The notes: generated from the sequence alone by a model not told the origin. A stretch of DNA of 64,000 nt from Edwardsiella tarda ATCC 15947 = NBRC 105688 (GCF_003113495.2 NZ_CP084506.1:1736001-1800000); one strand, 5' to 3'; counted from the first letter of the stretch, positions 30,623-41,656 are shown. A program made the numbers and translations.

Positions 30623-31264
30623 TTACGCTTCAGGGTAGACCTTGTCACGGTACTCGCACAGATCCTCGATCAAGCAAGAGCCACAGCGTGGACGACGAGC
30701 GATGCAGGTATAGCGCCCATGTAGGATCAGCCAGTGGTGGCAGTTAAGGGCGAACTCCGCCGGTACCACCTTGAGCAGCTTCTCCTCGACGGCATTCACC
30801 GTGTCACCTGGGGCGAAGCGAGTGCGGTTGCAGACGCGGAAGATATGCGTATCGACGGCGATGGTCGGCCAACCGAAGGCGGTGTTAAGCACCACATTGG
30901 CCGTTTTGCGCCCAACGCCGGGCAAGGCTTCCAGGGCTTGACGATCTTCCGGGACCTCACCGCCATGCAAATCCAGCAGCAGGCGGCAGGTCTTGACGAT
31001 ATTTTCGGCCTTGCTGTTATACAAGCCGATGGTCTTAATATGCTGTTTGATACCCTCGACACCGAGATCTAACAAGGCCTGCGGGGTATTGGCGAGCGGG
31101 AAGAGGGTCGCGGTTGCCTTGTTGACGCTGACGTCGGTCGCCTGAGCCGATAGCAGTACGGCAATCAACAACTCGAACGGTGAGGCGTAGCGTAATTCGG
31201 TGGTAGGTTGTGGGTTGGCGGCTTGCAACCGCCGCAGGATCTCAATACGTTTTGCCTGATTCAT
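30623..31264 (-). CDS. nth: Endonuclease III
   Basis: DNA glycosylase/AP lyase that removes oxidised pyrimidines. The 213-residue protein has the helix-hairpin-helix LPGVGRKTANVV with catalytic Lys120. Asp138 lies in AVDTHIFRV. A C-terminal [4Fe-4S] cluster is bound by Cys187, Cys194, Cys197 and Cys203 (spacing 6-2-5). Its start shares one base with the rsxE stop, making it the last gene of the rsx operon as in E. coli. Confidence 0.98.
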   Translation of the reverse strand: MNQAKRIEILRRLQAANPQPTTELRYASPFELLIAVLLSAQATDVSVNKATATLFPLANTPQALLDLGVEGIKQHIKTIGLYNSKAENIVKTCRLLLDLHGGEVPEDRQALEALPGVGRKTANVVLNTAFGWPTIAVDTHIFRVCNRTRFAPGDTVNAVEEKLLKVVPAEFALNCHHWLILHGRYTCIARRPRCGSCLIEDLCEYRDKVYPEA

Positions 31265-31980
31265 TATGCCTGCTCATGGTTTGACGCTGCCGTATCGCTT
31301 AGCTCGGTGCGACGGGTGTGTTGGGCGGCGCGCAGCGCCTGACGGCTACGCATCTTCTGATCGATAACATATTTGCCCGCCAGCATAAATCCAAGGCCAA
31401 GGAATGCGCCCGGTGGCAAAATAGCCAGTAGGAACGGGGTATCGCTATGGAAGAGTTGCATGCGTAGCGCACTGGCCCAAGGGCCGAGTAACTGATCGGC
31501 ACCATCGAATAGGGTGCCATTACCCAAGATCTCGCGCAGGGCACCCAAGACGAGCAAGGCGGCGCTGGCACCTAACCCGGTCGCCAATCCATCCAGCGCC
31601 GCCAGGCCAACCGGATTGTGGGCGGCGTAAGCTTCGGCTCGGCCGATAACGATACAGTTGGTGACGATCAAGGGAATGAAGATCCCCAACGATTGATAGA
31701 GGCCGAAGGCGTAGGCATTGATTAGCATCTGTACCGCGCTGACCACCGAGGCGATGATCATGACGTAGATGGGTATGCGGATCTCGGTCGGCACCCAGCG
31801 GCGCAACGCCGAGACGGCGCTATTGGTCAATACCAGTACTAACGTGGTCGCCAGTCCGAGTCCCAGAGCATTGGTCGCGGTCGAGGAGACGGCCAGCAGT
31901 GGACACAGACCAAGTAGTTGCACTAAGGCCGAGTTATTCTTCCATAGCCCATTGATCAGCAGATTTTTCGCTTCACTCAT
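31264..31980 (-). CDS. rsxE: Rnf/Rsx electron transport complex subunit RsxE
   Basis: Six-TM inner-membrane subunit paired with RsxA in the Rsx (Rnf) NADH-dependent redox pump. In E. coli this complex keeps SoxR reduced. The 238-residue protein has [23 protein letters not shown] and the mid-membrane motif [18 protein letters not shown], which carries the conserved Cys shared with RsxA and NqrD/E. The C-terminus is a charged tail. It overlaps rsxG by four bases and nth by one. Confidence 0.95.
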   Translation of the reverse strand: MSEAKNLLINGLWKNNSALVQLLGLCPLLAVSSTATNALGLGLATTLVLVLTNSAVSALRRWVPTEIRIPIYVMIIASVVSAVQMLINAYAFGLYQSLGIFIPLIVTNCIVIGRAEAYAAHNPVGLAALDGLATGLGASAALLVLGALREILGNGTLFDGADQLLGPWASALRMQLFHSDTPFLLAILPPGAFLGLGFMLAGKYVIDQKMRSRQALRAAQHTRRTELSDTAASNHEQA

Positions 31981-32606
31981 TCTCTTTCTCCACAGGCGGG
32001 CAGGCTCGCCAACTGAGGACGGCTATCCTGGATCACCAGGGTCGAACGGCGCACGGCATTGACCACCGCGCGTGGGGTGATGGTGGCGCCGGTGAATTGG
32101 TCGAACTCCCCGCCATCTTTTTTCACCCGGAACGTCGGATCGGCGGCACCATGTACCACTTTATTGCGGAAGCTGTCGATCCAATCGGAGACGCGGCGTT
32201 CGATCTTATCGCCGAGTCCTGGTGTTTCATGCTGCTCGATGACGCGTACACCGAGGACCTTACCGGCAAAATCGGTACCGACCAAGAGACGAATGGCGCC
32301 AGCGTAACCGTCGGGGGCGGTGGCCTCGACCAGAGCGGCGACGGGCTGCCCTTGGCGCTGTGCCAGATAGAGGCGATGAGGCTGATCGTCACCGAGCCGG
32401 GCGTCGCGGATCAGGCGGCAGCTCCCCTGCAAATCGTTATCGTAGTCGGCGGGCGCGATCACCTGGTCGAACAGTTGTTGCTGTTGCCGTGCCGCCTGTT
32501 GGGCGATGGTGCGGCTCGTCAACTGGTGGACGACGGCGGTCAGGGCGGTGGCGAGTACCGCGAACAGGGCCAGGCGGATGCCGTGGCGGCGCATAGTGGT
32601 TAGCAT
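31977..32606 (-). CDS. rsxG: Rsx complex flavoprotein subunit RsxG
   Basis: Single-anchor subunit with a periplasmic FMN-binding domain, 209 residues. An N-terminal membrane helix is followed by the FMN-binding domain. The covalent flavin site is the Thr in [15 protein letters not shown], matching the S/TGAT motif of RnfG/NqrC. The segment [11 protein letters not shown] is also conserved. It starts nine bases after the rsxD stop with GGAG just upstream. Confidence 0.95.
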   Translation of the reverse strand: MLTTMRRHGIRLALFAVLATALTAVVHQLTSRTIAQQAARQQQQLFDQVIAPADYDNDLQGSCRLIRDARLGDDQPHRLYLAQRQGQPVAALVEATAPDGYAGAIRLLVGTDFAGKVLGVRVIEQHETPGLGDKIERRVSDWIDSFRNKVVHGAADPTFRVKKDGGEFDQFTGATITPRAVVNAVRRSTLVIQDSRPQLASLPACGERE

Positions 32607-32615
32607 GGCGGCTCC

Positions 32616-33653
32616 TTAGCGATGGCCATAGACGCGTGGCTGGGTGTAGTGATCGATCAGCGGAACGCAGATATTGGCCAGTAGCACGGCGAAGGCCACG
32701 CCGTCAGGGTAGCCGCCATAGGTGCGGATCAACCAGACTAACAGGCCGCATAACAAGCCGAAGATCAGGCGTCCACGCGGCGTGGTGGAGGCGGTGACCG
32801 GATCGGTGGCGATAAAGAAGGCACCCAGCATGGTGGCGCCGGAGAACAGGGTGATCAGCGGCGAGGTGATGCTACCCGGTGCCAGGCTATGACCGATAGC
32901 GGCGCACAGCGCCATGGCGCCCAGGAAACCCAGCGGGATCTGCCAGTGGATGACGCGACGCAGTAGGAGTAACAGGCCTCCGAGCAAGAAGCCGGCGTTG
33001 ATCCACTGCCAGCCGAGCCCGGCCCACTCACTCTGCCAGATGGGTTGTTGGAAGATCGTAGACATGTTCAGGCCACTGCGCAGCCCGGTCTTGACGCTAT
33101 CAAGCGGGGTGGCGGAGCTGATGCCATCGACAGCCAGTAACGCATGCAGTTCGCTGCTATGGCCGCTGAAGATTTGCGCGAAGGCGAGGCCGAAGTCGAT
33201 CGGTTGCGCCAGCAGGCTCTGCGGCGGTAACCAGCTGGTCATCGGCACCGGGAAGGCGATCAGCAGCATGACGTAACCGACCATCGCCGGGTTAAAGGGA
33301 TTCTGTCCTAGGCCGCCATACAACTGCTTGGCGACGATGATGGCGAAGGCGCTGCCCAGTACCACCAGCCACCACGGAGCGAGGGGCGGCAGACTAATGC
33401 CGAGTAGTAGACCGGTTAGCAACGCGGAGTTGTCACCGAGCGTGGCGAGCGGGCGACGCCGCAGGCGTAATACCAGCGCCTCACAGAGGCAGGCGGTGAG
33501 GATGGCCAACGTGAGTTGGATCAGCGTGCCGTAACCAAAAAAGTAGATTTGCGCCACGATGCCGGGTAGGGCGGCGGCCACGACCCAGAACATGATGCGC
33601 GCCGTATTCTGGCGATTATGGGTAAAGGGTGAACTGGCGATTCTGAAGGCCAT
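32616..33653 (-). CDS. rsxD: Rsx complex membrane subunit RsxD
   Basis: Polytopic subunit of 345 residues, homologous to RnfD/NqrB, with about nine membrane helices. Landmarks are [16 protein letters not shown] and [22 protein letters not shown] candidate covalent-FMN Thr is Thr182 in [10 protein letters not shown], where the usual SGAT reads SSAT. Assignment of the flavin residue is inference. The start is immediately after the rsxC stop, so translation is tightly coupled. Confidence 0.93.
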   Translation of the reverse strand: MAFRIASSPFTHNRQNTARIMFWVVAAALPGIVAQIYFFGYGTLIQLTLAILTACLCEALVLRLRRRPLATLGDNSALLTGLLLGISLPPLAPWWLVVLGSAFAIIVAKQLYGGLGQNPFNPAMVGYVMLLIAFPVPMTSWLPPQSLLAQPIDFGLAFAQIFSGHSSELHALLAVDGISSATPLDSVKTGLRSGLNMSTIFQQPIWQSEWAGLGWQWINAGFLLGGLLLLLRRVIHWQIPLGFLGAMALCAAIGHSLAPGSITSPLITLFSGATMLGAFFIATDPVTASTTPRGRLIFGLLCGLLVWLIRTYGGYPDGVAFAVLLANICVPLIDHYTQPRVYGHR

Positions 33654-36164
33654 TTATTCCTCGCTGGCTGCTGCGGATGACTGCTTCGCCTTAATTCGGG
33701 CGATGGCGGCCGCGACGGCGGCTTTTTGGGCTTCCGTCGGTGATGATGATGCCGGTGTGGCGGGGGCGTCTTCGGCGCTCAATGCCTGGCGGGCCTTAAC
33801 CCGGGCGATTGCCGTGGCGATGGCTGCCTGACGTGCCGGGTCATCCGTTTCCTGACGTAGGGGCTCCGTTGCGGGATGTACCTCACCATAGGCAGCCTGT
33901 ACACGGGCGGCGGCTGGCGAAGGTGCGTGATCCGTCGGGGTGTCGCTGACGCTGCTACTCCGTGTGGTCTCAGCCTGTTTGGCCTTGGCGCGAGCGATAG
34001 CGGCGGCGATGGCCGCCTTGCGCGGATCGTCCTGTGGCGCTGGCGCGGCGTCGGCGTGGTCAGCGCTCGACGGGGCTGGTGTGGCCCCAGCCTGTTTGGC
34101 CTTGGCGCGAGCGATAGCGGCGGCGATGGCCGCCTTGCGCGGATCGTCCTGTGGCGCTGGCGCGGCGTCGGCGTGGTCAGCGCTCGACGGGGCTGGTGTG
34201 GCCCCAGCCTGTTTGGCTTTGGCGCGAGCGATAGCGGCGGAGATGGCCGCCTTGCGCGGATCGTCCTGTGGCGCTGGCGCGGCGTCGGCGTGGTCAGCGC
34301 TCGACGGGGCCGGTGTGGTCCCAGCCTGTTTGGCCTTGGCGCGAGCGATAGCGGCGGCGATGGCCGCCTTGCGCGGATCGTCCTGTGGCGCTGGCGTGGC
34401 GTCGGCGTGGTCAGCGCTCGACGGGGCCGGTGTGGCCCCAGCCTGTTTCGCCTTGGCGCGGGCGATAGCGGCGGCGATGGCCGCCTTACGCGGATCGTCC
34501 TGTGGCGCTGGCGCGGCGTCGGTGTGATCAGCGCTCGACGGGGCCGGTGTGGCCCCAGCCTGTTTGGCCTTGGCGCGAGCGATAGCGGCGGCCAAGGCAG
34601 CCTGGCGAGCATCGTTCGGGGCCTCGCTGGCCACGTTCTCTGCCTGGGTTTTCTTGAGATTGATGCGCTGTAAGGCGGCTTGAATGGTAGCCTGATCGCT
34701 GTGACTGACGCTGACGGCAGCCTGCTGGTGACGTTGCTGGCGCGCGGCCTTCTCCCGCTCCAAGCGGGCGAGGCGCGCTTCGAAGCGTGCCTTCGCTTCG
34801 GCGGCTCGGCGTGCCTCGTCGTCCAAGGCGCGGATCTCGGCCTTCTCTCGGCGGTAATATTGTACTAAGGGGATATTACTCGGGCAGACATAGGCGCAGG
34901 CGCCACATTCGATGCACTCTTGTAGGTGATGGCTGCGCGCCTTGTCATGCTCCTGGCCGCGGCTATACCAATAAAGCTGCTGAGGTAACAGGCGGACGGG
35001 GCAGACATCGGCGCAGCTGCTGCAGCGAATACAGGGTTGCTCCTCTTGCGGCGCACTAAATTCGTCACGCGAAGGCGCCAGAATACAGTTCGTGATCTTG
35101 ACGACCGGCACGCCGAGGCGGGAGAGGGTAAAGCCCATCAACGGGCCGCCCATGATGACCATCGGGTGTTTATCTTGAGCGATAAAACCGCCGTGTTGCA
35201 GTAGATGTTTGACCGGTGTCCCCAGTGGCGCCCACACATTACCGGGGCGATGCATCTGCTCGCCGGTCAGGGTGACGATGCGCTCAATCAGAGGCTCGCC
35301 ATCGATGACGGCGCGCTTGATGGCATAGACCGTCGCCACGTTTTGCATCAAGACACCGATCGATGAGGAGTGATGGCCATAGGGCACCTCCATCCCGGTG
35401 AGGATCTTGATTAACTGTTTGGCGCCGCCGGAGGGATACTTGGTCGGGATCACACGCAGATGAATCTGCGTGTGACACTGTAACGCCTGGCGTAGCGCGG
35501 CGATGGCTTGCGGTTTGTTGTCTTCGATACCGATCAGTATCCGCTCCGGCGCCAGGATGTGCTGTAGGATGGCGCAGCCTGCGACGATCTCATCGGCATG
35601 TTCACGCATGAGACGATCGTCGGCGGTGATATAAGGTTCACATTCGGCGGCATTAATGATCAGCGTATTGACGCAGTCCGCACCGCCCCGCAACTTGGCG
35701 GCCGTCGGGAAACCGGCGCCACCGAGCCCGGCGATCCCGGCCTGGTGAATATGTTCGATCAACGCCTGTGGGCTGAGTGCCTGGTAATCGGGTAGCGCTT
35801 TACGCTCGGCCCAGCGCTCCTGGTGATCCGGGATCAGGCTGATGCACAACTCGGTGAGGCCAGAGGGGTGGGCGGTGACCTGTTGTGAGATGGCGCTGAT
35901 GGTGCCTGATGTTGAGGCATGCACCGGGAGAGTGCGCCCGTTGCCGCGCGTCAGCGCTTGCCCCTTCAGTACTTGTTCGCCCACCTTGACCAGGAGATCG
36001 CCTTCCGGTCCGAGGTGTTGCTGTAACGGAATAATCAGCAAATTGGGCAATGGAATGCGGCGCAGGGGAACCTCGCTGGAGATCTGCTTCATCTCCGGCG
36101 GATGGATCCCGCCCTTAAAGTCCCATAGTTTCTCTTTGCGCAGCGCGGCGAACAGCTTAAACAT
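33654..36164 (-). CDS. rsxC: Rsx complex NADH/ferredoxin subunit RsxC with repeat tail
   Basis: Peripheral NADH-oxidising subunit of the Rsx pump, 836 residues from ATG 36164 (GGAAG nine bases upstream, overlapping rsxB). The N-terminal two thirds are canonical: GGIHPPEMK, the NADH/FMN region [13 protein letters not shown] and [13 protein letters not shown], then two ferredoxin motifs [12 protein letters not shown] and [12 protein letters not shown]. After residue about 480 comes a charged coiled coil. An Ala-rich tail follows, with units containing [19 protein letters not shown]. Six adjacent units share a 117-bp period, and further degenerate units follow. Such tails vary in length among enterobacteria. 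Confidence 0.95.
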   Translation of the reverse strand: MFKLFAALRKEKLWDFKGGIHPPEMKQISSEVPLRRIPLPNLLIIPLQQHLGPEGDLLVKVGEQVLKGQALTRGNGRTLPVHASTSGTISAISQQVTAHPSGLTELCISLIPDHQERWAERKALPDYQALSPQALIEHIHQAGIAGLGGAGFPTAAKLRGGADCVNTLIINAAECEPYITADDRLMREHADEIVAGCAILQHILAPERILIGIEDNKPQAIAALRQALQCHTQIHLRVIPTKYPSGGAKQLIKILTGMEVPYGHHSSSIGVLMQNVATVYAIKRAVIDGEPLIERIVTLTGEQMHRPGNVWAPLGTPVKHLLQHGGFIAQDKHPMVIMGGPLMGFTLSRLGVPVVKITNCILAPSRDEFSAPQEEQPCIRCSSCADVCPVRLLPQQLYWYSRGQEHDKARSHHLQECIECGACAYVCPSNIPLVQYYRREKAEIRALDDEARRAAEAKARFEARLARLEREKAARQQRHQQAAVSVSHSDQATIQAALQRINLKKTQAENVASEAPNDARQAALAAAIARAKAKQAGATPAPSSADHTDAAPAPQDDPRKAAIAAAIARAKAKQAGATPAPSSADHADATPAPQDDPRKAAIAAAIARAKAKQAGTTPAPSSADHADAAPAPQDDPRKAAISAAIARAKAKQAGATPAPSSADHADAAPAPQDDPRKAAIAAAIARAKAKQAGATPAPSSADHADAAPAPQDDPRKAAIAAAIARAKAKQAETTRSSSVSDTPTDHAPSPAAARVQAAYGEVHPATEPLRQETDDPARQAAIATAIARVKARQALSAEDAPATPASSSPTEAQKAAVAAAIARIKAKQSSAAASEE
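33971..34600. repeat. 117-bp tandem repeat array inside rsxC
   Basis: The CCTGTTT element recurs at 33974, 34091, 34208, 34325, 34442 and 34559, exactly 117 bases apart. Each unit encodes 39 residues: a [24 protein letters not shown] linker and a [19 protein letters not shown] helix. Units differ by only a few bases, which suggests recent expansion or gene conversion. More degenerate relatives flank the array on both sides. Copy number is likely to vary between strains and may be mis-assembled from short reads. Confidence 0.93.
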
Positions 36165-36732
36165 GGCGTTCAACTTCCAGGATTTGTACGGGAATGGTGT
36201 GCAAATCCCACTTCCAGTTGGCGGTAGAGTTACGCACGGGGATCAGTTGGATGCACTCCGTCGGGCAGGGAGACAGGCACAGGCCGCAACCGGTGCATTG
36301 TGCGCTGATAACGGTATGCACCGCGCGCGTCGCACCGACGATGGCATCGACAGGGCAGGCTTGAATGCATTTGGTACAGCCGATGCAGTTGTGCTCATCG
36401 ATGATCGCCACCTGGCGCTGCGGTGTCGCCTGGGCGGCTTCCCCCTCCAGCGGTTGTGGATCGACGGCCAGCAGGGCGGCGATATTACGCATCACCGTCT
36501 CACCGCCCGGTGCGCAACGATTGATCTTCTCGCCCTCGGCGATCGCCTCGGCGTAGGGGCGGCACCCCGGGTAGCCACACTGGCCGCATTGGCTCTGTGG
36601 CAGGAGGGCATCGATACGTTCGACGATCGGGTCAGCCTCCACCTGAAAACGGCGGGCGGCAAAGCCCAGGATTAAGCCGGATAGCAGCGCGATGGCGCTG
36701 ACGGCGGCTATCGCTATCCACAATGAAGACAT
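36157..36732 (-). CDS. rsxB: Rsx complex ferredoxin subunit RsxB
   Basis: Membrane-anchored iron-sulfur subunit, 191 residues. An N-terminal hydrophobic anchor is followed by the Fe4S-type motif [12 protein letters not shown] with a downstream Cys. Two ferredoxin clusters follow, [12 protein letters not shown] and [12 protein letters not shown]. It passes electrons between RsxC and the membrane subunits. It shares one base with the rsxA stop and overlaps rsxC by eight bases. Confidence 0.96.
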   Translation of the reverse strand: MSSLWIAIAAVSAIALLSGLILGFAARRFQVEADPIVERIDALLPQSQCGQCGYPGCRPYAEAIAEGEKINRCAPGGETVMRNIAALLAVDPQPLEGEAAQATPQRQVAIIDEHNCIGCTKCIQACPVDAIVGATRAVHTVISAQCTGCGLCLSPCPTECIQLIPVRNSTANWKWDLHTIPVQILEVERHV

Positions 36733-37313
36733 TAGAATTTCACCAATCCGCTAAAGCCCATAAAGGCAAGAGACATCAGCCCGGCGGTGATGAGGGCAAT
36801 GGACGATCCACGAAACGGCGCCGGAACGTCGGCCAATGCCAACCGTTCGCGGATGGCGGCGAACAGCACCATCACCAACGAGAAACCGGCGGCGGCACTG
36901 AAGCCGTACACCGCCGACTGCAAGAAGTTGTGCGACTGATTGACGTTGAGCAACGCCACGCCGAGCACCGCGCAGTTGGTGGTGATCAACGGTAAAAAGA
37001 TGCCCAATAGGCGATACAGCACCGGGCTGGTCTTACGTACCGCCAACTCGGTGAATTGTACCACCACCGCGATGACCAGGATAAAGGTCAGTGTGCGCAG
37101 ATAGGCCAGACCTAGCGGAACCAAGATAAACTGGTTGACGGCCCAGGCGCAGACAGACGCCAAGGTGAGTACAAAGGTGGTTGCCAGCCCCATGCCCATC
37201 GCCGTCTCAAGTTTTTTCGATACCCCCATGAAGGGGCAGAGGCCGAGAAATTTAACTAAGACGAAGTTATTGACCAGGACGGTGCCGACCAGCAACAACA
37301 GGTAATCGGTCAT
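36732..37313 (-). CDS. rsxA: Rsx complex membrane subunit RsxA
   Basis: Six-TM subunit, 193 residues, nearly identical to E. coli RsxA from [34 protein letters not shown] to MGFSGLVKF. The conserved cysteines in LGLCPFMG and TTNCAVLG (with RsxE) bind the intramembrane FeS centre known from Nqr/Rnf. ATG 37313 gives the E. coli length. It is the first gene of rsxABCDGE-nth, all on the minus strand with overlapping or near-adjacent ends. Confidence 0.97.
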   Translation of the reverse strand: MTDYLLLLVGTVLVNNFVLVKFLGLCPFMGVSKKLETAMGMGLATTFVLTLASVCAWAVNQFILVPLGLAYLRTLTFILVIAVVVQFTELAVRKTSPVLYRLLGIFLPLITTNCAVLGVALLNVNQSHNFLQSAVYGFSAAAGFSLVMVLFAAIRERLALADVPAPFRGSSIALITAGLMSLAFMGFSGLVKF

Positions 37314-37467
37314 CACACAAAACCTACAATGCAGAAAGATCAGCCGGAAGATAAAACCGCTGTATTATCGGGGTTTAACCGGCCGACGACAACAGATGAA
37401 ACGTGGGGTTATTACGATTTGCGCAAATTCCCCCCGTTGTAGCGGGCCAGGATGGCCGAAAAAGCGT

Positions 37468-37899
37468 CTACGGCTCGATAAATGTCTGGCGTACGCGTGC
37501 CGAGCGCTTGATATAGGGTACGAAGATCGCGGCGGCAAGGAGCGGCATGATGATACCGCGTAGCGCGACGGCGTCGCTGACCGGCGAGAAGGCGAAGGAT
37601 TTCAGCGCCAGCAGCAACATCACCAGCAGCCAAACGATAAACAGCTTGGGAAAGCGGCATGAGCGCTTAAAGAACAGACGCAGCACATACAGGGAGAATC
37701 CCCAGACGGCGGCGGTGATCATCAGCGAGAATCCCCACTGTGTGAAGAAGACCCCACCTAATGTCCAGATCCGTTGGCCGGCGCCATGCTGTAGCAAGGC
37801 CATGATGAAGAGAACCAGCATTAGGCTGGAGGAGAGGAGAGAGAGCAGCATATACGCCAAGGGGGCAAACAGCCAGCCGCCGATGCGGTCAGTTTTCAT
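37468..37899 (-). CDS. ydgK: Inner membrane protein YdgK (DUF2569)
   Basis: A 143-residue membrane protein with four hydrophobic helices and the family start GGWLFAPLAYMLL. E. coli YdgK is a DUF2569 protein of unknown function located just upstream of rsxA, and the same position is kept here. Whether it belongs to the Rsx unit is unknown; 154 bases separate it from rsxA. Confidence 0.85.
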   Translation of the reverse strand: MKTDRIGGWLFAPLAYMLLSLLSSSLMLVLFIMALLQHGAGQRIWTLGGVFFTQWGFSLMITAAVWGFSLYVLRLFFKRSCRFPKLFIVWLLVMLLLALKSFAFSPVSDAVALRGIIMPLLAAAIFVPYIKRSARVRQTFIEP

Positions 37900-37982
37900 A
37901 AGGTAAAGTACCGAGTAAAAAACGGATGGCGGGCAGTATACCCGATCCCGGCGCCACTGGGTGCAGAGATCGGGTCGTCGGT

Positions 37983-39713
37983 TTAACTGAGGCCGACGGT
38001 ATTACCGTCCTGATCGATATCGATGTGGAGATAGGCTGGCCGTGTGCTCAGCCCCGGCATGGTCATAATGTTGCCGGCATAGACGCGAATAAAGCCCGCC
38101 CCGGCGGAGACCTGCAGGCTACGTACCGGCAGCGTAAAGTCACGCGGGACATTCTTCAATGCCGGATCGGCGCTGATCGATAACGGCGTCTTGGCCATGC
38201 ACAGCGGCAAGTGGCCGAAGCCCGCCTGCTCCAGCGCCGCCAACTCTTGTTGCGCCTGTTCCGTGAGTTCGACTTGGCTAGCGCCGTAGCTGCGGGCGAG
38301 GGTCTGCAACTTATCGGCCAGCGGGAGATCATCCGGATAGAGCAGTGTCACCTGACCCGGCTGACTGCAGGCGTCGGTGACACAGGCGGCCAGACGCGCC
38401 GCACCCTCACCACCGCGGGCGAAGGCCTCGCTGAACTCGACGCCAAAGGCGCCGGCACTGAGTGCATAGTCACGCAGGATGGCTAACTCCTGCGCGCTAT
38501 CCTCCGGCCAGCGGTTGACGGCGATCACCACGGGTAAACCATAGCGACGAGCGTTAGCGATATGCCAACCCAGATTCTCACAGCCGAGTCGCAGCAGATC
38601 GGCATTCGGTTGTTTCACCTCTTCCGGCAAGGCCTGACCTGGCTTCATATTGAAACGCCCGCTATTGGCCTTCAGGCTACGCAGGGTGGCGACCAGCACC
38701 ACGCAGGAGGGGGCGATCCCCGACTGGCGGTATTTGATATTGAAGAACTTCTCCATCCCCATGTCGGAGCCGAAACCCGCCTCGGTGACCACATAGTCGG
38801 CCAACTGTAACGCCAGGCGATCGGCTAATACCGATGAGTTGCCGTGGGCGATGTTGGCGAACGGCCCGGCATGGATCAGTACTGGGGTCTGCTCGCTGCT
38901 CTGCATCAGCGTCGGGTGAATCGCTTCTTTCATCACCACCGTCATGGCCCCGGCGACTTGCAGATCGTCGGCGGTGATCGCTTGCCCTTGGGTCGAATAG
39001 GCGAGGATCACCTTACCGATACGCGCCCGCATATCGGCCAGGCTTTCGGAGAGGGCCAGAATAGCCATCAGCTCCGAGGCGGCGCTGATGTCAAAGCCGT
39101 CGTGGCGAGGCACCCCGTTGTTACCGCCACCCACGCCGACCTCGATGCTGCGTAGCGCGCGATCGTTATGATCCATGACACGCTTCCAGACGATGCGTTG
39201 TGGATCGATATCCAGTCGAGCCAACCCGCTCTGTGCCGTAAATTCGTCGCCGAGTCGTTGCTCGTGGAAGAGGCGCGCATCGAGTGCGGCGGCGGCCAAG
39301 TTATGGGCCGCGCTGATGGCGTGAATGTCCCCGGTCAGATGCAGGTTGAGCTGCTCCATCGGCAGTACCTGCGAGGCCCCACCACCGGCGGCACCGCCCT
39401 TGACGCCAAAGACTGGCCCCAGGCTGGGCTGGCGGATACAGGCGATGGCGGGGTGGCCTAGGTGGTTTAGCCCTTGGCTCAGACCGAGGGTGGTAACGGT
39501 TTTACCTTCACCCAATGGCGTCGGGGTAATACTGGAGACCAGGACCAGCTTGCCGCGCGGTGCGCGGTGGGCGATACGGCGCAGATCAACCTTGGCCGCA
39601 TAGGGGCCATAGGGAATGAGCGCCTCCGGAGAGATGCCTATCCGCTTGGCGATGGCGGCGATCGGCTGCAACGCGGGTTGGTGGGTGGGCATCGTTTCGC
39701 AGCGAGATGTCAT
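37983..39713 (-). CDS. fhs: Formate-tetrahydrofolate ligase
   Basis: ATP-dependent synthesis of 10-formyl-THF from formate and THF, feeding purine synthesis and initiator Met-tRNA formylation. The 576-residue length fits the family. Features are the P-loop region [14 protein letters not shown] (about 62-75), [19 protein letters not shown], and [31 protein letters not shown] is followed by [20 protein letters not shown] near the C-terminus. ATG 39713 is used; ATG 39692 is possible. It is not in E. coli K-12 at this place. A PurR box 129 bases upstream links it to purine control. Confidence 0.95.
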   Translation of the reverse strand: MTSRCETMPTHQPALQPIAAIAKRIGISPEALIPYGPYAAKVDLRRIAHRAPRGKLVLVSSITPTPLGEGKTVTTLGLSQGLNHLGHPAIACIRQPSLGPVFGVKGGAAGGGASQVLPMEQLNLHLTGDIHAISAAHNLAAAALDARLFHEQRLGDEFTAQSGLARLDIDPQRIVWKRVMDHNDRALRSIEVGVGGGNNGVPRHDGFDISAASELMAILALSESLADMRARIGKVILAYSTQGQAITADDLQVAGAMTVVMKEAIHPTLMQSSEQTPVLIHAGPFANIAHGNSSVLADRLALQLADYVVTEAGFGSDMGMEKFFNIKYRQSGIAPSCVVLVATLRSLKANSGRFNMKPGQALPEEVKQPNADLLRLGCENLGWHIANARRYGLPVVIAVNRWPEDSAQELAILRDYALSAGAFGVEFSEAFARGGEGAARLAACVTDACSQPGQVTLLYPDDLPLADKLQTLARSYGASQVELTEQAQQELAALEQAGFGHLPLCMAKTPLSISADPALKNVPRDFTLPVRSLQVSAGAGFIRVYAGNIMTMPGLSTRPAYLHIDIDQDGNTVGLS

Positions 39714-40187
39714 AGCGTGTCGTAATCCTTTATAGAGACAGTGTAAACCCAGGCGCTGCCGACCACTGGCCGCAAGGCGGGAGAGGCTGCGCGCCAGTGA
39801 TTATACGCCTAGGCGGAGAATACTGCTGATTATGCCATAGCACGCAAACGGTTACTTGGTGAAAGCGCAAATAATTACGGATATTTCACTGTAAATAGCG
39901 GCGAAAAAATAAGCGCGATAATTCATCGTGGCGCGTTAATTACTCGGAGTAATTGTTTCTTCGACCATGAGGGGCAAAGCTAATTTGATCGCATCGGCTA
40001 CGTTGCCCAGCAGGAGAGCGAGGCAAACGGCAGCGGTGAGCCGTTAGGTTAGCGCCAGATTGTATAAGTCTCGCTAATGCTCGTGTGCGACGTAGCATGA
40101 GGCAGACATTTAGTGCGATAGCCCTACCACGCGCCCCTGTGCAAGGTTCGCTGGTAAAAATAGCGGGTAGGGAGGGCGTATACGAGA
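39714..40187. other. fhs-cnu intergenic region
   Basis: A 474-base stretch with the PurR box near 39850 and AT-rich DNA around 39880-39960. An 88-codon minus-strand frame at 39940-40206 overlaps the end of cnu, has no recognisable motif and is not reported as a gene. Confidence 0.5.
39842..39857. promoter_or_regulatory. PurR box upstream of fhs
   Basis: ACGCAAACGGTTACTT satisfies every fixed position of the PurR consensus ANGCAANCGNTTNCNT. It lies 129 bases before the fhs start within a gene-free stretch. Since the purR gene is in the same window and Fhs makes the C1 donor for purine synthesis, regulation is likely; this is inference from sequence. Confidence 0.72.
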
Positions 40188-40403
40188 TTAGACGACGTAA
40201 TGCCAAATCTCCTTGGGGACGCAGCCAAGATCGAACAACTTCCCGCCGCTAACTAGCTCGGCGCGACGATGATCGGCGGCACGATACATATTGATGATCT
40301 CTTTTTCGTCATGCAGCGAGTAATTTAAATGGTCAAAAAGCTTTTCCAGACTCTCGCTATTATTTACCTTGCGGAACTTATGCAGAAATTCAATTGTGCT
40401 CAT
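40188..40403 (-). CDS. cnu: Hha-family nucleoid modulator Cnu (YdgT)
   Basis: A 71-residue Hha-like protein that binds H-NS/StpA and modulates silencing. The sequence [21 protein letters not shown] and [24 protein letters not shown] is diagnostic for the YdgT/Hha family. E. coli Cnu also binds a site in oriC. The ORF matches the E. coli length exactly. In E. coli cnu is next to ydgK; here fhs is inserted between them, and the small blr gene was not found. Confidence 0.95.
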   Translation of the reverse strand: MSTIEFLHKFRKVNNSESLEKLFDHLNYSLHDEKEIINMYRAADHRRAELVSGGKLFDLGCVPKEIWHYVV

Positions 40404-40628
40404 TTTTCGGTCGTTGTATTAGGCGAATATGTATAATGAATAACAGTATTCAGTAATTACGCTAATACGTCTAGAGAGAGATTAGTGATTTGGATTACAA
40501 ATTTATCAAATGGCACGTATACATAATCCATACAATTAGCGTGTCTACGAGATAATGGTGCTGGCGTCACGCTTAAAGCGGATTATCATGGAGAGGAATT
40601 GCCGTCGTTGACTAAGGAATAAGGTGCC

Positions 40629-41636
40629 ATGTCGTGTTGGTTACAACGTTTGCGGATTGATCCGTTTCTGCTGGTCTTGATCCTGGTGGTGCTGCTGGCC
40701 TCGTTATTTCCTTGCCAGGGAACGGCCAAAGCGCTCTTCAGCCATTTGACGACGGCAGCGATTGCCCTGCTGTTCTTTATGCATGGCGCCAAGTTATCGC
40801 GTGAGGCGATCGTCGCCGGCATGGGCCACTGGCGTCTGCATCTGCTGGTTTTCCTCAGTACCTTTGCTCTGTTTCCCTTGCTGGGTGTGGCTCTGGGTGT
40901 CGTGGTGCCGGCGTTGATGAGTCCGGTGATTTACTTAGGCTTCCTCTATCTGTGCGCCTTGCCAGCGACCGTACAATCGGCGATCGCCTACACCTCGATG
41001 GCTGGGGGGAACGTGGCCGCCGCCGTCTGTAGCGCCTCGGCTTCCAGTATGCTGGGTGTTTTCTTGTCGCCGTTGCTGGTCGGTCTATTGATGCAGACGC
41101 AGGGCAGTGGCATCGATAGCTTGCATGCCATTGGCGCGATCATCTTGCAATTGATGGTGCCGTTTGTGCTCGGTCACCTGTCGCGCCCGCTCACGGCGTC
41201 GTGGGTCGGCCGCCATCGCCGTCTGATCAACGTGACCGATCGCTCCTCCATCTTACTGGTGGTCTATACCGCCTTTAGTGAGGCGGTGATCGAGGGGATC
41301 TGGCATCGCATTGATGGTTGGTCGCTGCTGGTGATCCTGCTGGTTTCTGCTGTATTGCTGACGGTGGTGCTGTTGATAAACACCTTTGCCGCGCGGGCGT
41401 TGGGATTCGATAAAGCCGATGAGATCACGATTGTGTTCTGCGGTTCTAAAAAGAGCCTGGCGAATGGTATTCCGATGGCGAATGTGCTGTTTCCGGCGGC
41501 TTCAGTCGGCATGATGGTGTTGCCGTTGATGATCTTCCATCAGCTCCAACTGATGGTCTGTGCCTGGCTGGCGCAGCGTTACGCGCGACAGCGGGCTCAA
41601 CAGTCGAGCGAGACGGAGCCGGTGGCGCGTCGTTAA
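40629..41636 (+). CDS. yfeH: SBF/bile-acid:Na+ symporter-like transporter (YfeH type)
   Basis: A 335-residue membrane protein with nine to ten helices. Landmarks are LFFMHGAKLSREAIVAGM, LCALPATVQSAIAYTSMAGGNVAAAVCSASASSMLGVFLSP and FCGSKKSLANGIPMANVLF, all typical of YfeH-like SBF-family proteins. The substrate is unknown. It starts with a weak ribosome site and stands alone, followed by a GC hairpin. It is not in this place in E. coli (yfeH is elsewhere), so it is a lineage-specific location. Confidence 0.82.
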   Translation: MSCWLQRLRIDPFLLVLILVVLLASLFPCQGTAKALFSHLTTAAIALLFFMHGAKLSREAIVAGMGHWRLHLLVFLSTFALFPLLGVALGVVVPALMSPVIYLGFLYLCALPATVQSAIAYTSMAGGNVAAAVCSASASSMLGVFLSPLLVGLLMQTQGSGIDSLHAIGAIILQLMVPFVLGHLSRPLTASWVGRHRRLINVTDRSSILLVVYTAFSEAVIEGIWHRIDGWSLLVILLVSAVLLTVVLLINTFAARALGFDKADEITIVFCGSKKSLANGIPMANVLFPAASVGMMVLPLMIFHQLQLMVCAWLAQRYARQRAQQSSETEPVARR

Positions 41637-41656
41637 TCTCCCCGCGACGACAAACG

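Noticed and set aside
33779..34673. Long repetitive frames on both strands over the rsxC repeat region
   Set aside because: They are shadows created by the 117-bp repeat, whose length is a multiple of three; rsxC is the real gene.
40404..40628. Search for a blr-like small membrane peptide next to cnu
   Set aside because: Only a 24-codon frame without the Blr pattern is present on the minus strand.
40636..40651. A GGTTACAACG element resembling a second Ter site at the start of the yfeH-like gene
   Set aside because: On the Ter-sense strand it has four mismatches to the consensus, including the conserved bases before GTTGTAAC, and lies inside coding sequence.
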